Shown piece after piece: positions 17,459 to 25,466 of a DNA stretch of 46,660 bases. This DNA is from an uncultured Kiloniellales bacterium (GTDB lineage: Bacteria; Pseudomonadota; Alphaproteobacteria; Kiloniellales; JAKSDN01). Numbering within the stretch: the first letter of the stretch is position 1; the number at the start of each line of letters is the position of its first letter. Both the position numbers and the translations under genes were made by a program. Location of the stretch: positions 1-46,660 of the forward strand of contig CAMYKD010000045.1 in NCBI GenBank assembly GCA_947258885.1, written 5' to 3'. The notes under the pieces were generated by a model, which saw nothing but the letters and a program-made list of their open reading frames with translations, ran no database searches and was not told the origin of the DNA.

Positions 17459-17684
17459 CCGATCCGGTCCGGTCGTACATCACCAGCTCCCAACGCCCGG
17501 CGCCGCCGTCGTGGCGCAGGATGTAGGCCGCACCGTCGCTCCCCTTGACCTTGAAATAGCGGTGGTCCGGGGCGAGCCATTGGTCCAGCACCTCGGCCAC
17601 CTCGACCGCCCGCTCGCCGAGGAAGAAGCGGCGCGGCGTCTCCTCGCCGCGATACCCCGCGGTACAGTCGACGCGCAGCACCAT
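17451..17684 (-). CDS. small conserved protein (YILRHD motif), function unknown
   Basis: 77 residues from ATG 17684; a longer frame exists, but the conserved-looking part begins MVLRVDCTAGYRGEETPRRF. The rest (AVEVAEVLDQWLAPDHRYFK, DGAAYILRHD, WELVMYDR) resembles a small soluble family seen in many proteobacteria as a stand-alone beta-rich protein; I recall the pattern but no established function. The gene is convergent with and overlaps the REC-PilZ gene by eight bases at the 3' ends. A GGGTC palindromic repeat lies upstream at 17800. Confidence 0.7.
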   Translation of the reverse strand: MVLRVDCTAGYRGEETPRRFFLGERAVEVAEVLDQWLAPDHRYFKVKGSDGAAYILRHDGGAGRWELVMYDRTGSAI

Positions 17685-17799
17685 AGAAGGCTCGCACACG
17701 GCTGGGCTCCCGGACGTCCTGGAGTTGCAATGGCCGAGGATCATGACCGCGAGACCCGGACCCGTCAAACCGCTCCGCGACGAGGTGCCGCGCGGCCAC

Positions 17800-17824
17800 G
17801 AAATTAGGGTCTGACCCTAATTTC
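17800..17824. repeat. perfect palindrome of the GGGTC-T-GACCC type
   Basis: Two 12-base arms, GAAATTAGGGTC and GACCCTAATTTC, around a single central T. The same core (GGGGTC-N-GACCCC, flanked by AAATT/AATTT) returns at 17927-17951, 17965-18007 and 44351-44443. The pattern resembles REP-type palindromes that are spread by RAYT-class transposases, but no such transposase is in the window. Confidence 0.75.
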
Positions 17825-17926
17825 TCCTTCGATCGTTCTCGGCCGGCCAGGACACCGGGATCGCCGGCGGCGGGCTGCCGGATGCGGCACAGGCGCGCTA
17901 CAGACCGCCGACCCGGTGAAATCGGC

Positions 17927-18007
17927 AAAAATGGGGTCAGACCATAATTTTACCAATTCCGTCGAAATTGGGGTCCGACCCTGATTTGGATCCGACCCTG
18001 ATTTGGA
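17927..18007. repeat. degenerate GGGGTC palindromes with 17-bp tandem duplication
   Basis: An imperfect palindrome AAAAATGGGGTC-A-GACCATAATTTT lies at 17927-17951. A second copy starts at 17965 (GAAATTGGGGTCCGACCC) and its right half, TCCGACCCTGATTTGGA, is exactly duplicated in tandem (17974-17990 and 17991-18007). The whole block sits between the small convergent gene and the end of the agmatine deiminase gene. The remainder of 17685-18020 contains no recognised gene. Confidence 0.7.
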
Positions 18008-18020
18008 TCGTTTCGGCCGG

Positions 18021-19037
18021 TCAGGGCACGGGCTGCTGCTGGGTGAGGCCGTGGATGCCGCCGCCGCCGGCGGCGATGTCGAGGGCGGGGATCTGGACGA
18101 CACGGCGGTCCGGAAAGCAGCGGACCACGGTCTCGTAGGCCTTCTGGTCCGCCGGGTCCTCGAAGGACGGCATGACGACGCCGCCGTTCGCGATATAGAC
18201 GTTGACGTAGGAGAGGCCCAGGCGCCGGCCGTCGTCGCCCGTCCGCGCCTTCGGCTGCTCGACCTCGATCACCTCGAGCGGCCGGCCCCTGGCGTCGCGG
18301 GCGGCGCGCAGGCGCACCAGATTATCGGCCAGCGCCTTGTGGTTGGCGTCCTCCGGGTCGCTCGCGGCGAGCGCCAGGACCACGCCCGGCGCGGCGAAGC
18401 AGGCCAGGTTGTCGACGTGCCCGTCGGTCTCGTCGTCGACCAGCCCCTCGCCCAGCCAGATCACCTTGCGGATGCCCAGGTGGCCGGCCAGCATCCGCTC
18501 GATCTCCTCGCGCCACAGGTTCGGGTTGCGGTTGGGGTTCAGGAGGCACTGCTCGGTCGTGATCAGCGTGCCCTCGCCGTCGACCTGGACCGCACCGCCC
18601 TCGAGCACCAGCGGCGCCTCGACGCGCTCGACCCCGAGATGGTCCAGCACCGCCGCGGCCAGCGCCGCGTCCCGGTCGCAGGGCAGGGTCCTCTCGCCCC
18701 AGCCGTTGAACCGCCAGTCGATGCCGGCGAGCCCGCCCTTGCCGTCGACCACGAAGCTGGGGCCGGTGTCGCGCATCCAGCAGTCGTCCTGCGCCATCGG
18801 CAGGCAGGAGACGCCCGAGGAGAAGCGCAGGCTGACCTCGGCCAGGGTCTCCGGATTGGCGGCCATGGTGACCGGCTCGAAGGCGGCGATCGCCTTGGCG
18901 ACCTCGACCGCGGCGTCGCGCGCCGCCTCCAGGCGCGGCCCCCACAGGCCCTCGCGGCAGGGCCAGGCCATCCAGCAGCGGCTGTGCGGCGCCCATTCGG
19001 CGGGCATGTGGAATCCGCGTTCGGCGGGAAGCGGCAT
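18021..19037 (-). CDS. aguA: agmatine deiminase family protein with catalytic Cys replaced by Gly
   Basis: 338 residues, full length for bacterial agmatine deiminase, which converts agmatine to N-carbamoylputrescine and ammonia. Conserved pieces are present: EWAPHSRCWMAWP near the N-terminus, DDCWMRDTGPSFV, VLEGGAVQVDGEG, LNPNRNPN, DDETDGHVDNLACF (catalytic His) and the C-terminal GGGGIHGLTQQQP. In the family the last motif is GGG-x-IHCxTQQ with the nucleophilic Cys; here the residue is Gly330, codon GGC (plus-strand 18048-18050), one base from TGC. Without it the normal thiouronium chemistry should fail. The rest of the frame is clean. It may be a pseudoenzyme, an early inactivation, or a base error. 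Start ATG 19037 has AAAGGGACA upstream. Confidence 0.88.
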   Translation of the reverse strand: MPLPAERGFHMPAEWAPHSRCWMAWPCREGLWGPRLEAARDAAVEVAKAIAAFEPVTMAANPETLAEVSLRFSSGVSCLPMAQDDCWMRDTGPSFVVDGKGGLAGIDWRFNGWGERTLPCDRDAALAAAVLDHLGVERVEAPLVLEGGAVQVDGEGTLITTEQCLLNPNRNPNLWREEIERMLAGHLGIRKVIWLGEGLVDDETDGHVDNLACFAAPGVVLALAASDPEDANHKALADNLVRLRAARDARGRPLEVIEVEQPKARTGDDGRRLGLSYVNVYIANGGVVMPSFEDPADQKAYETVVRCFPDRRVVQIPALDIAAGGGGIHGLTQQQPVP

Positions 19038-19152
19038 GGCGTGTCACTGTCCCTTTCAGTGGCAGGTTCCGAGGCCCGAGTCTATGCGAGGTTGAGGCCG
19101 GTGGCAAACCGCCGCGGCGCCTCCTCCCCGGCGCGCCCGTGGGCCCGGGCAC

Positions 19153-19557
19153 TCAGATCAGGATCACGACCAGCAGGACGATGACCAGGACGACCAGCAC
19201 GGTCTCCAGGGACGCGATGTCGGCCGCACCGGCCGGAAGCTTGTCCAGCCTGCCGGCGATCAAGGCGATCTCGTCGTCGCTCAGGCTCTCGGTCCGCGCC
19301 GCGGCCTCGTCCGGATCGACACCCTCGGCCTCGAGCTGGTCGCGCACCTCGCCGCGCTCGATGAAGGCGCGGATGCGCGCGCGCTCGGCCTCCCGGCCGT
19401 CCGCCAGCCCGGCCGCCGGCGCCTCGATGACCGCCTCGGTCGACACCATCCCGGCCCGCGCCGGTCCCACCGCCAACCCTACCACCAGCCACAGACCCGC
19501 GACCGCCGCTATCGCGACAAGGCCGAACGCCCGCGTGTTCCTCGGCAAGAGCTCCAT
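19153..19557 (-). CDS. PA2779-like small membrane protein
   Basis: 134 residues from ATG 19557 (AGGGA eight bases upstream). An N-terminal hydrophobic segment (AFGLVAIAAVAGLWLVVGLA) is followed by a signal-like AGMVSTEAVIEAP, a charged helical middle (EAERARIRAFIERGEVRDQL, LSDDEIALIAGRLDKLPAGA) and a C-terminal helix VLVVLVIVLLVVILI. This layout, with the D-E-hxxhxxRLDxLPAG segment, is that of PA2779-family proteins. In other genomes these often neighbour a PA2778-type cysteine peptidase; none is adjacent here. Function unknown. Confidence 0.75.
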   Translation of the reverse strand: MELLPRNTRAFGLVAIAAVAGLWLVVGLAVGPARAGMVSTEAVIEAPAAGLADGREAERARIRAFIERGEVRDQLEAEGVDPDEAAARTESLSDDEIALIAGRLDKLPAGAADIASLETVLVVLVIVLLVVILI

Positions 19558-19747
19558 CACGACATCCCTCTCTGCTTGCTCTCCGTGCCGCTCGCCTCCG
19601 AGAGCGTCCCCGCCACGATAATCCCGATTCGCCCGTCAAGGCCAGAGCCTAGGGAGGACCGCGGCCCGCGCCGGCGGAGCGATCTCACGCTTCGCCTGGC
19701 CGGGGCCGACGTGACCAATGCGACTCCCTGGCGCGAACTTGGAAGCG

Positions 19748-19776
19748 TTGCGCGGCCCCCGGCCCGTCCCTATACT
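19748..19776 (+). promoter_or_regulatory. sigma70-type promoter, TTGCGC-N17-TATACT
   Basis: -35 TTGCGC (19748-19753) and -10 TATACT (19771-19776), 17-base spacer. Transcription would start near 19783, giving a leader of about 30 bases before the GTG at 19813. Confidence 0.5.
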
Positions 19777-19812
19777 CCGCCCGGCCAACCCCCGACAGGT
19801 TGCTCACGCCCC

Positions 19813-20772
19813 GTGCTGGTTAGCGTTCTCAAGCCCCTGATCAAGCGCCTACCGCCGATCGCGCGCCTGATCGCCCAGCGGGACGCCTTGGCCGCACAGG
19901 TCGCGGCCCTGCAAGACCGAGACCGGGCAACAGGGTTCGGCTTCCCCCCCGGCCATTTCCATTCGCCTATCCCGGACTTGGATCAGATCGCCGCGGATGC
20001 CGATCGGATCTTTGCCCCGCCGCCCAGCGAAATCGCCGGGGTCGATCTACGCGAAGCGGCCCAGTTGGAGCTTTTCGCGGCTCTGGCCGGTTACTACGGC
20101 GAGCTGCCGTTCCCGGTCCGGGAGACCAGGGGGTTTCGCTATTACTATGAGAATCCCTATTACAGCTATTCCGACGGCATCACGCTCTACGCGATGATGC
20201 GTCACTTCAAGCCCCGGCGCATCGTCGAGATCGGCTCGGGCTTTTCCTCGGGCCTGATGCTCGACTGCAACGAGCGTTTCTTCGAGAACGCGATCGAGCT
20301 GACGTTCGTCGACCCCTATCCGGTGAACCTGCGCAAGATCCTGCGCGCGGCCGATAAATCGCGGGTGACCGTGATCGAGCAGCGGGCCCAGGACCTGTCG
20401 CCGTCGCTCTTCGCGACCTTGCGGGCCAACGATATTCTCTTCATCGATTCGACCCACGTTTCCAAGATCGACAGCGACGTCAATTGGCTGTTCTTCGAAT
20501 TCCTGCCGGCGCTCGATCCCGGGGTGCTGATTCACATCCACGACATCTTCTATCCCTTCGAGTATCCGCGCGCCTGGGTCGAAGAGGGCCGGGCCTGGAG
20601 CGAACTCTACCTGCTGCGCGCTTTCCTGCAGTACAACACGGCTTTCGAGATACTCTACTTCAACACCTACCTGGAGCATTTCCACGAAGCGCTTTTTGCC
20701 GAGAAGATGCCCCTCTGCCTCAAGAACAAAGGCGGCAGCATTTGGCTCCGCCGAGGAGGTAAGAGTTCGTAA
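19813..20772 (+). CDS. class I SAM-dependent methyltransferase
   Basis: 319 residues from GTG 19813, chosen because it lies downstream of the promoter and begins a natural N-terminus (LVSVLKPLIKRLPPIARLIA) followed by a short coiled coil (QRDALAAQVAALQDRD). A linker GFPPGHFHSPIPDLDQI precedes the Rossmann core: motif I VEIGSGFSSG (SAM-binding), acidic motif II TFVDPYP, IFIDSTHVSK, then LIHIHDIFYPFEYP. This resembles the methyltransferase_24 group found among glycan- and secondary-metabolite-modifying enzymes. The substrate is unknown. It stands alone on its strand; transposase remnants follow directly. Confidence 0.8.
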   Translation: MLVSVLKPLIKRLPPIARLIAQRDALAAQVAALQDRDRATGFGFPPGHFHSPIPDLDQIAADADRIFAPPPSEIAGVDLREAAQLELFAALAGYYGELPFPVRETRGFRYYYENPYYSYSDGITLYAMMRHFKPRRIVEIGSGFSSGLMLDCNERFFENAIELTFVDPYPVNLRKILRAADKSRVTVIEQRAQDLSPSLFATLRANDILFIDSTHVSKIDSDVNWLFFEFLPALDPGVLIHIHDIFYPFEYPRAWVEEGRAWSELYLLRAFLQYNTAFEILYFNTYLEHFHEALFAEKMPLCLKNKGGSIWLRRGGKSS

Positions 20773-20803
20773 TCACGATCGACGGACACGCGATCGCGTC
20801 ACG

Positions 20804-20930
20804 ATGGCCTTGGCGGCGATTTTTCGGGGCAACGGCATCGGCGCTTTCATCGAGCAGGTCTGTAACCGCCAAAGGCTCCACTCGGCGCTCGCCCACAGAT
20901 CACCGATGGAGTTTCAACCAGAACGCCTGT
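20804..20930 (+). pseudogene. IS3-family transposase remnant (C-terminal fragment of OrfB)
   Basis: The reading frame here encodes IGAFIEQVCNRQRLHSALAH followed by RSPMEFQPE, the conserved C-terminal end of IS3-family integrase-core transposases (pattern YNxxRLHSALGYxSPxEFE). Only about 40 residues remain; the DDE catalytic core and the left end of the element are absent. It begins 31 bases after the methyltransferase stop, so an insertion once landed here and was mostly deleted. The stretch 20931-21213 holds no gene, only a hairpin and the dispersed repeat listed below. Confidence 0.75.
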
Positions 20931-20996
20931 GCCGCTGTGCAGCAGCCCGCGCATCCGGTCACAACCAACTGTCCCTAGTTTCTTATCTCAGCACAG

Positions 20997-21025
20997 GGGT
21001 GCTGGACTGCACCCGTTTCCTTTTC
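20997..21025 (+). terminator. terminator-like hairpin
   Basis: Stem GGGTGC / GCACCC with a six-base loop TGGACT, followed by GTTTCCTTTTC. It lies downstream of the methyltransferase gene and the transposase remnant. It may be the end of the former insertion sequence or serve as terminator. Confidence 0.4.
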
Positions 21026-21070
21026 GTCAGCACCGGACCGTGACCCGGTGGTCCAGGCAGGCGTCTGCGG

Positions 21071-21182
21071 CTCTGTAGTAAAACTTGTTTATTTTCAAAG
21101 ACTTGCGGGACACACCCGACCGGACGGCGGCCTATAACCCATTGAGAACAAATACACTTTTACTGCGTATGGGCTCGTTTGC
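21071..21182 (+). repeat. dispersed ~112-bp repeat, copy 1
   Basis: Aligns almost end to end with the minus strand of 46467-46579. Shared blocks are CTCTGT-GT-AAA, TTTTCAAAG, GGCCT-TAACC-ATTGA, and ATGGGCTCGTTTGC at the right end. The copies differ by scattered substitutions and are more divergent in the middle. This copy lies 3' of an IS3 remnant and ends near the stop of the YcgN-like gene. It could be a non-autonomous element or a conserved structured RNA; no coding frame is shared. Confidence 0.65.
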
Positions 21183-21213
21183 TTTTTTGGAACCGCGCCC
21201 CTGCCCTCGCCCC

Positions 21214-21618
21214 CTAGTCCGGCCAGTCGGCCTCCTCCTCGTCGACCAGGGCGCCGCGCATGGAGGGGCCGTCGATGTGGACCCGCCCGGGGTCGCCCGA
21301 GACCAAATAGTGCCAGTCCGGCAGGTCGTGGCCGAAGGCGACGAGGCGGTAGGCGCAGGTCGCCGGCAGCCAGTCCAGAGCGCGCACGTTCTGGGGCGTG
21401 ATCCGGGCGCAGTCGGGCACGTTCGCCTGCCGGTTGGCGTAGTCGGAGCACTGGTGTGCGCAGCGGTCGAAGAAGTTGCAGACCGCGTTCGACAGCGCGA
21501 CCTCGCCGGTCTCCTCGTCCTCGACCCGGATTTGGCAGCAGAGGCCGCAGCGGTCGCAGAGCGACTCCCACTCCGCCTCGCTCATCGCTTCGAGCGCCTT
21601 GTCGTGCCAGAAGGCCAT
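21214..21618 (-). CDS. YcgN-like cysteine cluster protein (UPF0260)
   Basis: 134 residues; ATG 21618. Contains the cysteine pattern of the UPF0260/YcgN family: LCDRCGLCCQIRVEDEETGE (two CxxC-type pairs, possibly binding iron-sulfur or zinc), then VCNFFDRCAHQCSDYANRQA, PDCARI and LPATCAYRL, and the conserved GHDLPDWHYLVSGD. Length is normal. The biochemical role is unknown. It is 39 bases downstream of aspS on the same strand, so it is probably co-transcribed with it. Confidence 0.85.
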   Translation of the reverse strand: MAFWHDKALEAMSEAEWESLCDRCGLCCQIRVEDEETGEVALSNAVCNFFDRCAHQCSDYANRQANVPDCARITPQNVRALDWLPATCAYRLVAFGHDLPDWHYLVSGDPGRVHIDGPSMRGALVDEEEADWPD

Positions 21619-21657
21619 GGCGTTCTCTCCGCGCCGGTGCCGCTCCGGCCCCGCGCC

Positions 21658-23403
21658 CTACGCCTCCGGCAGGTCGAGCTTGATCGAGAGCTCCTTGAGG
21701 CGGCGGGGCTCGATCTCGGCGGGGGCCTGCATCATCAGGTCCTCGGCCTTCTGGGTCATGGGGAAGGCGACGACCTCGCGGATGTTCGGCTCCTCGGCCA
21801 GCAGCATGACGATGCGGTCGATGCCCGGCGCCGAGCCGCCGTGCGGCGGCGCGCCGTAGCGGAGCGCCTGGAACAGCCCGGCGAAGCGCGTCTCGACCTC
21901 CCCGGCCGTGTAGCCGGCGATCTCGAAGGCCTTCAGCATGACCTCGGGCAGGTGGTTCCGGATCGCGCCGGAGGAAAGCTCCACGCCGTTGCACACGATG
22001 TCGTATTGCCAGGCCTTGATCGCCAGCGGGTCCTCGCCCTCGAGCGCCTCGAGGCCGCCCTGGGGCATGGAAAAGGGGTTGTGGGAGAAGCCGATCTCGC
22101 CGGTCTCCTCGTCCAGCTCGAACATCGGGAAGTCGACGATCCAGCAGAAGCGGAAGACGTCCTTGGCCAAGAGGTCGAGGTCGCGGCCCAGCTTGTCGCG
22201 CACCGTGCCGGCGAACTTCGCCGCCGCGCCCCTCCGGTCGCAGGCGAAGAAGACCGCGATCGCCTCGACCCGCTCGGCATCGAGGTTCTTGGCGATCGGG
22301 CCCTTGGGCCCGCCCTCGGCGTAGACGATGTAGCCGAGGCCGGCCGCGCCCTCGCCCCGCGCCCAGTCGTTCAGCTTGTCGAAGAAGCTGCGCGGCCGGG
22401 CGGCGGCACCCGGCGCCGGGATCGCGCGCACCACGGCGCCGCCCTCGACCGCCTTGGCGAAGACGCCGAAGCCGCCGCCGCGGAAGGCCTCGGTCACCTC
22501 GGCGATCTCGATCGGGTTGCGCAGGTCCGGCTTGTCGCTGCCGTACTTCAGCATGGCCTCGTCGTAGGCGATGCGCGGGAAGGGCGCGGGGCTGACCTCG
22601 CGGCCGTCGGCGAACTCGTCGAACACCCCGGCCAGCACCGGCTCGAGCGCGGCGAAGACGTCCTCCTGCGTCACGAAGCTCATCTCGAAGTCGAGCTGGT
22701 AGAACTCGCCCGGCGAGCGGTCGGCGCGCGCGTCCTCGTCGCGGAAGCAGGGCGCGATCTGGAAGTAGCGGTCGAAGCCGGCGATCATCAAGAGCTGCTT
22801 GAACATCTGCGGCGCCTGCGGCAGGGCGTAGAACTTGCCCGGGTGGATCCGGCTCGGCACCAGGTAGTCGCGCGCGCCCTCGGGGCTGCTGGCGGTCAGG
22901 ATCGGCGTCTGGAACTCGGTGAAGCCCTGCTCGATCATGCGCCGGCGGATCGCCGCGATGACCTGTCCGCGCTCGACGATGCGCCGCTGCATGCGCTCGC
23001 GCCTAAGGTCCAGATAGCGGTAGCGCAGGCGGAACTCCTCGCCGGCGTCCTCCTCGGCGTTGACCTGCAGCGGCAGGACGGCGGCGGCGGAGAGCAGCGT
23101 GAACTCCTCGGCCCGGACCTCGACCTGGCCGGTCGGCAGCCTGGGGTTGACGGTCTCGGCGGCGCGCTCGACCACCGGCCCGGTCACGGTGACGACGCTC
23201 TCCACGCGCAGCGCCTCGAAGGCCGGGAACAGCGGGCTCGAGACGTCGACCACGCACTGGGTCAACCCGTAGTGGTCGCGCAGGTCGACGAACAGCAGCT
23301 GGCCGTGGTCGCGCTTGCGGTGGACCCAGCCGGACAGGCGGGCCCGGGTGCCCGCGTGCGGCAGCCTCAGTTCGCCACAGGTGTGGGTGCGATAGACGTG
23401 CAT
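21658..23403 (-). CDS. aspS: aspartate--tRNA ligase (bacterial type, possibly non-discriminating)
   Basis: 581 residues. N-terminal OB-fold anticodon-binding domain ([27 protein letters not shown]), class II motif 2 ([20 protein letters not shown]), the bacterial GAD insertion (~residues 280-420), and motif 3 ([14 protein letters not shown]). ATG 23403 has GGAGAAAGG upstream. His33 in RKRDHG occupies the place where discriminating enzymes usually have Leu; in known cases His there goes with charging both tRNA-Asp and tRNA-Asn, with later amidation by GatCAB. That reading is inference from a single position. Confidence 0.95.
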   Translation of the reverse strand: MHVYRTHTCGELRLPHAGTRARLSGWVHRKRDHGQLLFVDLRDHYGLTQCVVDVSSPLFPAFEALRVESVVTVTGPVVERAAETVNPRLPTGQVEVRAEEFTLLSAAAVLPLQVNAEEDAGEEFRLRYRYLDLRRERMQRRIVERGQVIAAIRRRMIEQGFTEFQTPILTASSPEGARDYLVPSRIHPGKFYALPQAPQMFKQLLMIAGFDRYFQIAPCFRDEDARADRSPGEFYQLDFEMSFVTQEDVFAALEPVLAGVFDEFADGREVSPAPFPRIAYDEAMLKYGSDKPDLRNPIEIAEVTEAFRGGGFGVFAKAVEGGAVVRAIPAPGAAARPRSFFDKLNDWARGEGAAGLGYIVYAEGGPKGPIAKNLDAERVEAIAVFFACDRRGAAAKFAGTVRDKLGRDLDLLAKDVFRFCWIVDFPMFELDEETGEIGFSHNPFSMPQGGLEALEGEDPLAIKAWQYDIVCNGVELSSGAIRNHLPEVMLKAFEIAGYTAGEVETRFAGLFQALRYGAPPHGGSAPGIDRIVMLLAEEPNIREVVAFPMTQKAEDLMMQAPAEIEPRRLKELSIKLDLPEA

Positions 23404-23943
23404 CGTGCCTTTCTCCGGGGTCTGGCGAGGCGGGCGGGACGGTCGGGCGCAAAAGGCACGCCGGCGCGGCTCTTGTCAAGGGCGCCCGAGCCTGTGAAAG
23501 GTCCCAAAAACGAGCGCCCCGCGCATGCCGTAGATGCATGGCGGGGCCTCGTTTTCCGGCCTCTCGGGCCGCGCCCGGATGACATTACCGGGCTATCTCT
23601 TTGGTGCCCCGGGCCGCAGCCTCGGGGCGGTCAAATCGTCATATCTCAGGTTTTCGGCGGTCCTCTTCACCACGGCCGCGGTTGCCTTGCTAGGGCCCCC
23701 GATATCAGGTGGTCGGACCGTGGCCCTCCGTCTGAGCGGAGGGCCGGATAAACTGATCCGGTGGGTTCATCCTGTTACGGACCCTCCTTTTGCTGTTGCC
23801 GCTCATCACCGCCATCGCGTGAACCGCGGTCGATCCGCCGCGTGGCGCCGGCGCCACCGTCCCTCGGACGGCGCGCCATTGATGTTGAAAGCATGCGCCC
23901 ACTCGTTCCACCGAGTCAAGAAACAACGCGCGAAATTTGGCCG
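23404..23943. other. 540-base stretch without a recognised gene
   Basis: Open frames exist on both strands but their translations are Arg/Pro-rich or without family resemblance, and none has a good ribosome-binding site. The only structured parts are the hairpins at 23722-23760. The first ~60 bases should carry the aspS promoter and leader. Confidence 0.5.
23722..23760. repeat. two adjacent hairpins
   Basis: GGCCCTCCG (23722-23730) pairs perfectly with CGGAGGGCC (23737-23745) around TCTGAG, and CGGAT (23745-23749) pairs with ATCCG (23756-23760). No T-run follows on either strand. This may be a small palindromic repeat or part of a structured transcript. Confidence 0.4.
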
Positions 23944-24114
23944 CTAACGTCCACGGAACAGCCGGTAGGCCAGGGTCAGAAGCAGCCCCGCCCCCGTGAC
24001 CAGGCCGAACCAGCCGGCCGCCTGCGAGAACGGCGTCTCGGCCAGCAGGATCGCCGCGCCGCCGGCCACCGAGAGCAGACCGAGGACCGCGAAGAAGACG
24101 TTGTCCGAGGACAA
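23944..24114 (-). CDS. small two-helix membrane protein, hypothetical
   Basis: 56 residues from TTG 24114, preceded by GAGATGGGG; no other start codon is available before the upstream in-frame stop. The protein has two membrane segments, VFFAVLGLLSVAGGAAILLA and GWFGLVTGAGLLLTLAYRL, and a basic end FRGR. It follows the larger unknown gene by 43 bases on the same strand. Codon third positions show the normal GC bias of the genome. Family not recognised. Confidence 0.5.
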   Translation of the reverse strand: MSSDNVFFAVLGLLSVAGGAAILLAETPFSQAAGWFGLVTGAGLLLTLAYRLFRGR

Positions 24115-24157
24115 GTGCTACCCCATCTCTTGCCCGCAAGGGCCAACGAGAGCCGGC

Positions 24158-25288
24158 TCATGCCTTGGGTTGCGCGATCCAGTGCTCCCAGATACCGTCC
24201 TTGAGCACGTCGGACCGCAGGAAGCCTTTGAGCCTCCTGTCGAACGGGCCGGAGGAAAGGCACGGCGCTCCACCCTCCTTGCCGACGAACATGGACCTTA
24301 TGCGCGCCGGATCCGACTCGTCGAGAAAATAGTGAGAGAAGCGATCCTGGAACGCGACTGTCAGGATATGCTTGATGTTTCCTCCCGCCGAATGAGACCG
24401 CTTCGCGTCCCACAAGGCGCTCTCACGCGTTTCGGACAGCGCGGCCATTTCGTCCCGGTCCGTCGCGCACCACAGCCGGACGAAGGCCTCGTTCTCCATG
24501 GAGACTGCGCTCGCGAGCACCGACTCGACGAAAGCCTGGAGGCTTTCTCCGTGCGCCACTTTGTTCGGCGTTATCCAGTCCTTCCGATTCGCGAAGAGTT
24601 GGCCGTCGACGTTCAGCGTAATACCGAAGAGGCCCTGCCCAAGCGCAATGGAATGGTCGAAGGGCCGGGATTCATAGTCTTCGCTCCAGCCTTTCCCGAT
24701 CGCCTCCGCGACGTAGTCGAACAGGTCCAGTACCCTGCCTTCGTCGTCAGCCCTCTCGTCCGAGAGCAGGAACCCCTGCGGCGTCTGGCGGAACCCGAAG
24801 CCCGCGACCCGCGAGGTGCTGCTGTCGTATTCGAGATCGACAAGAAGATACTTGGCGCCCTTGTAGAACCATTCGGAGCGGAAGTTGACCACTGCCAGCC
24901 CGCCGATTTCGTCGCGGAACAACCGGGCCGAGTCCGTCACGCCGGCAACATCAGTGCCGGGCACATACGCATGGGCGGCTTGCTCGTAGTTCTGCTTCAG
25001 GACGTTCTCGACATAGCGAATCACGACTTCGTCGGCGGTGACGCTCTCCTTCCTCTTGTTGTCGATCGTGATGTTGGCCAGGAAACCGTCGTAGGAGGTG
25101 CCGGCCCGGACCGAATCGAAGTCCTTCTGGGAAACCTCGACTTCGAAATACCCCGACGTCCGGGCCTCGCCGTAATAGACCGGCCACTTGGTCCGCTGCA
25201 GCGAGACCAGGGCTCCCGCGTAGGAGACGGCCGCAATCCAGGCAAGAACCGCCAAGAGCAGCGCAGGATACAGGCGGCCCATCCGCAC
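24158..25288 (-). CDS. exported protein of unknown family, tandem paralogue 1
   Basis: 376 residues from GTG 25288 (AAGGAG six bases upstream); an ATG two codons later is the alternative. An N-terminal hydrophobic segment (LYPALLLAVLAWIAAVSYAG) is a signal peptide or anchor. It is clearly homologous along its whole length to the product of 25467-26594. Shared blocks: YDGFLAN, EVVIRYVE-VLK, GFGFR-TP-GFLLS-ER, DDEG, DWI-PN, ESDPARIRSMFVGKEG, and a C-terminal LKDG-W--W-AQ. No catalytic motif is recognised. Base composition is lower in G/C than flanking genes. The strongly kept ESDPARIRSMFVGKEG block suggests a functional site. Confidence 0.7.
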   Translation of the reverse strand: MRMGRLYPALLLAVLAWIAAVSYAGALVSLQRTKWPVYYGEARTSGYFEVEVSQKDFDSVRAGTSYDGFLANITIDNKRKESVTADEVVIRYVENVLKQNYEQAAHAYVPGTDVAGVTDSARLFRDEIGGLAVVNFRSEWFYKGAKYLLVDLEYDSSTSRVAGFGFRQTPQGFLLSDERADDEGRVLDLFDYVAEAIGKGWSEDYESRPFDHSIALGQGLFGITLNVDGQLFANRKDWITPNKVAHGESLQAFVESVLASAVSMENEAFVRLWCATDRDEMAALSETRESALWDAKRSHSAGGNIKHILTVAFQDRFSHYFLDESDPARIRSMFVGKEGGAPCLSSGPFDRRLKGFLRSDVLKDGIWEHWIAQPKA

Positions 25289-25346
25289 TCCCCGCTCCTT
25301 CGTATGTAACCTCTCCGGACCGTGACTCTGATTGCAACCGGGCGGT

Positions 25347-25352
25347 AGTATA
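25347..25352 (-). promoter_or_regulatory. -10 box TATACT upstream of tandem paralogue 1
   Basis: TATACT on the minus strand, about 59 bases upstream of the start codon in an A/T-rich 178-base intergenic region. No good -35 box at 16-18 bases. The other paralogue also has TATACT upstream, at 26668-26673. Confidence 0.35.
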
Positions 25353-25466
25353 AGAACACAAACATCACGTTGTACGTATGCGAAGTTAACAAATTCATAA
25401 GATTGGAACCGCTACAAACCGGCCGCCGGCCGGGCCGCTCGCGGCCGAGGCCCACGGCCGGTCGCG

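Noticed and set aside
17800-18007. Repeated GGGTC units considered as a CRISPR-like array
   Set aside because: The units are palindromes of varying spacing with only one true tandem duplication, and there are no regular spacers or cas genes.
21085-23751. A long plus-strand frame opposite aspS and the YcgN-like gene
   Set aside because: It is antisense to well-supported genes, with no motif and a shadow-like composition.
23534-23947. 137-codon plus-strand frame in the gap after aspS
   Set aside because: It has no ribosome-binding site and a low-quality composition, overlaps the small membrane protein gene end and shows no family resemblance.
23976-24413. Possible third copy of the secreted paralogue family next to the pair
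   Set aside because: The similarity comes from a shifted frame over the 3' end of paralogue 1; no separate sequence copy exists.
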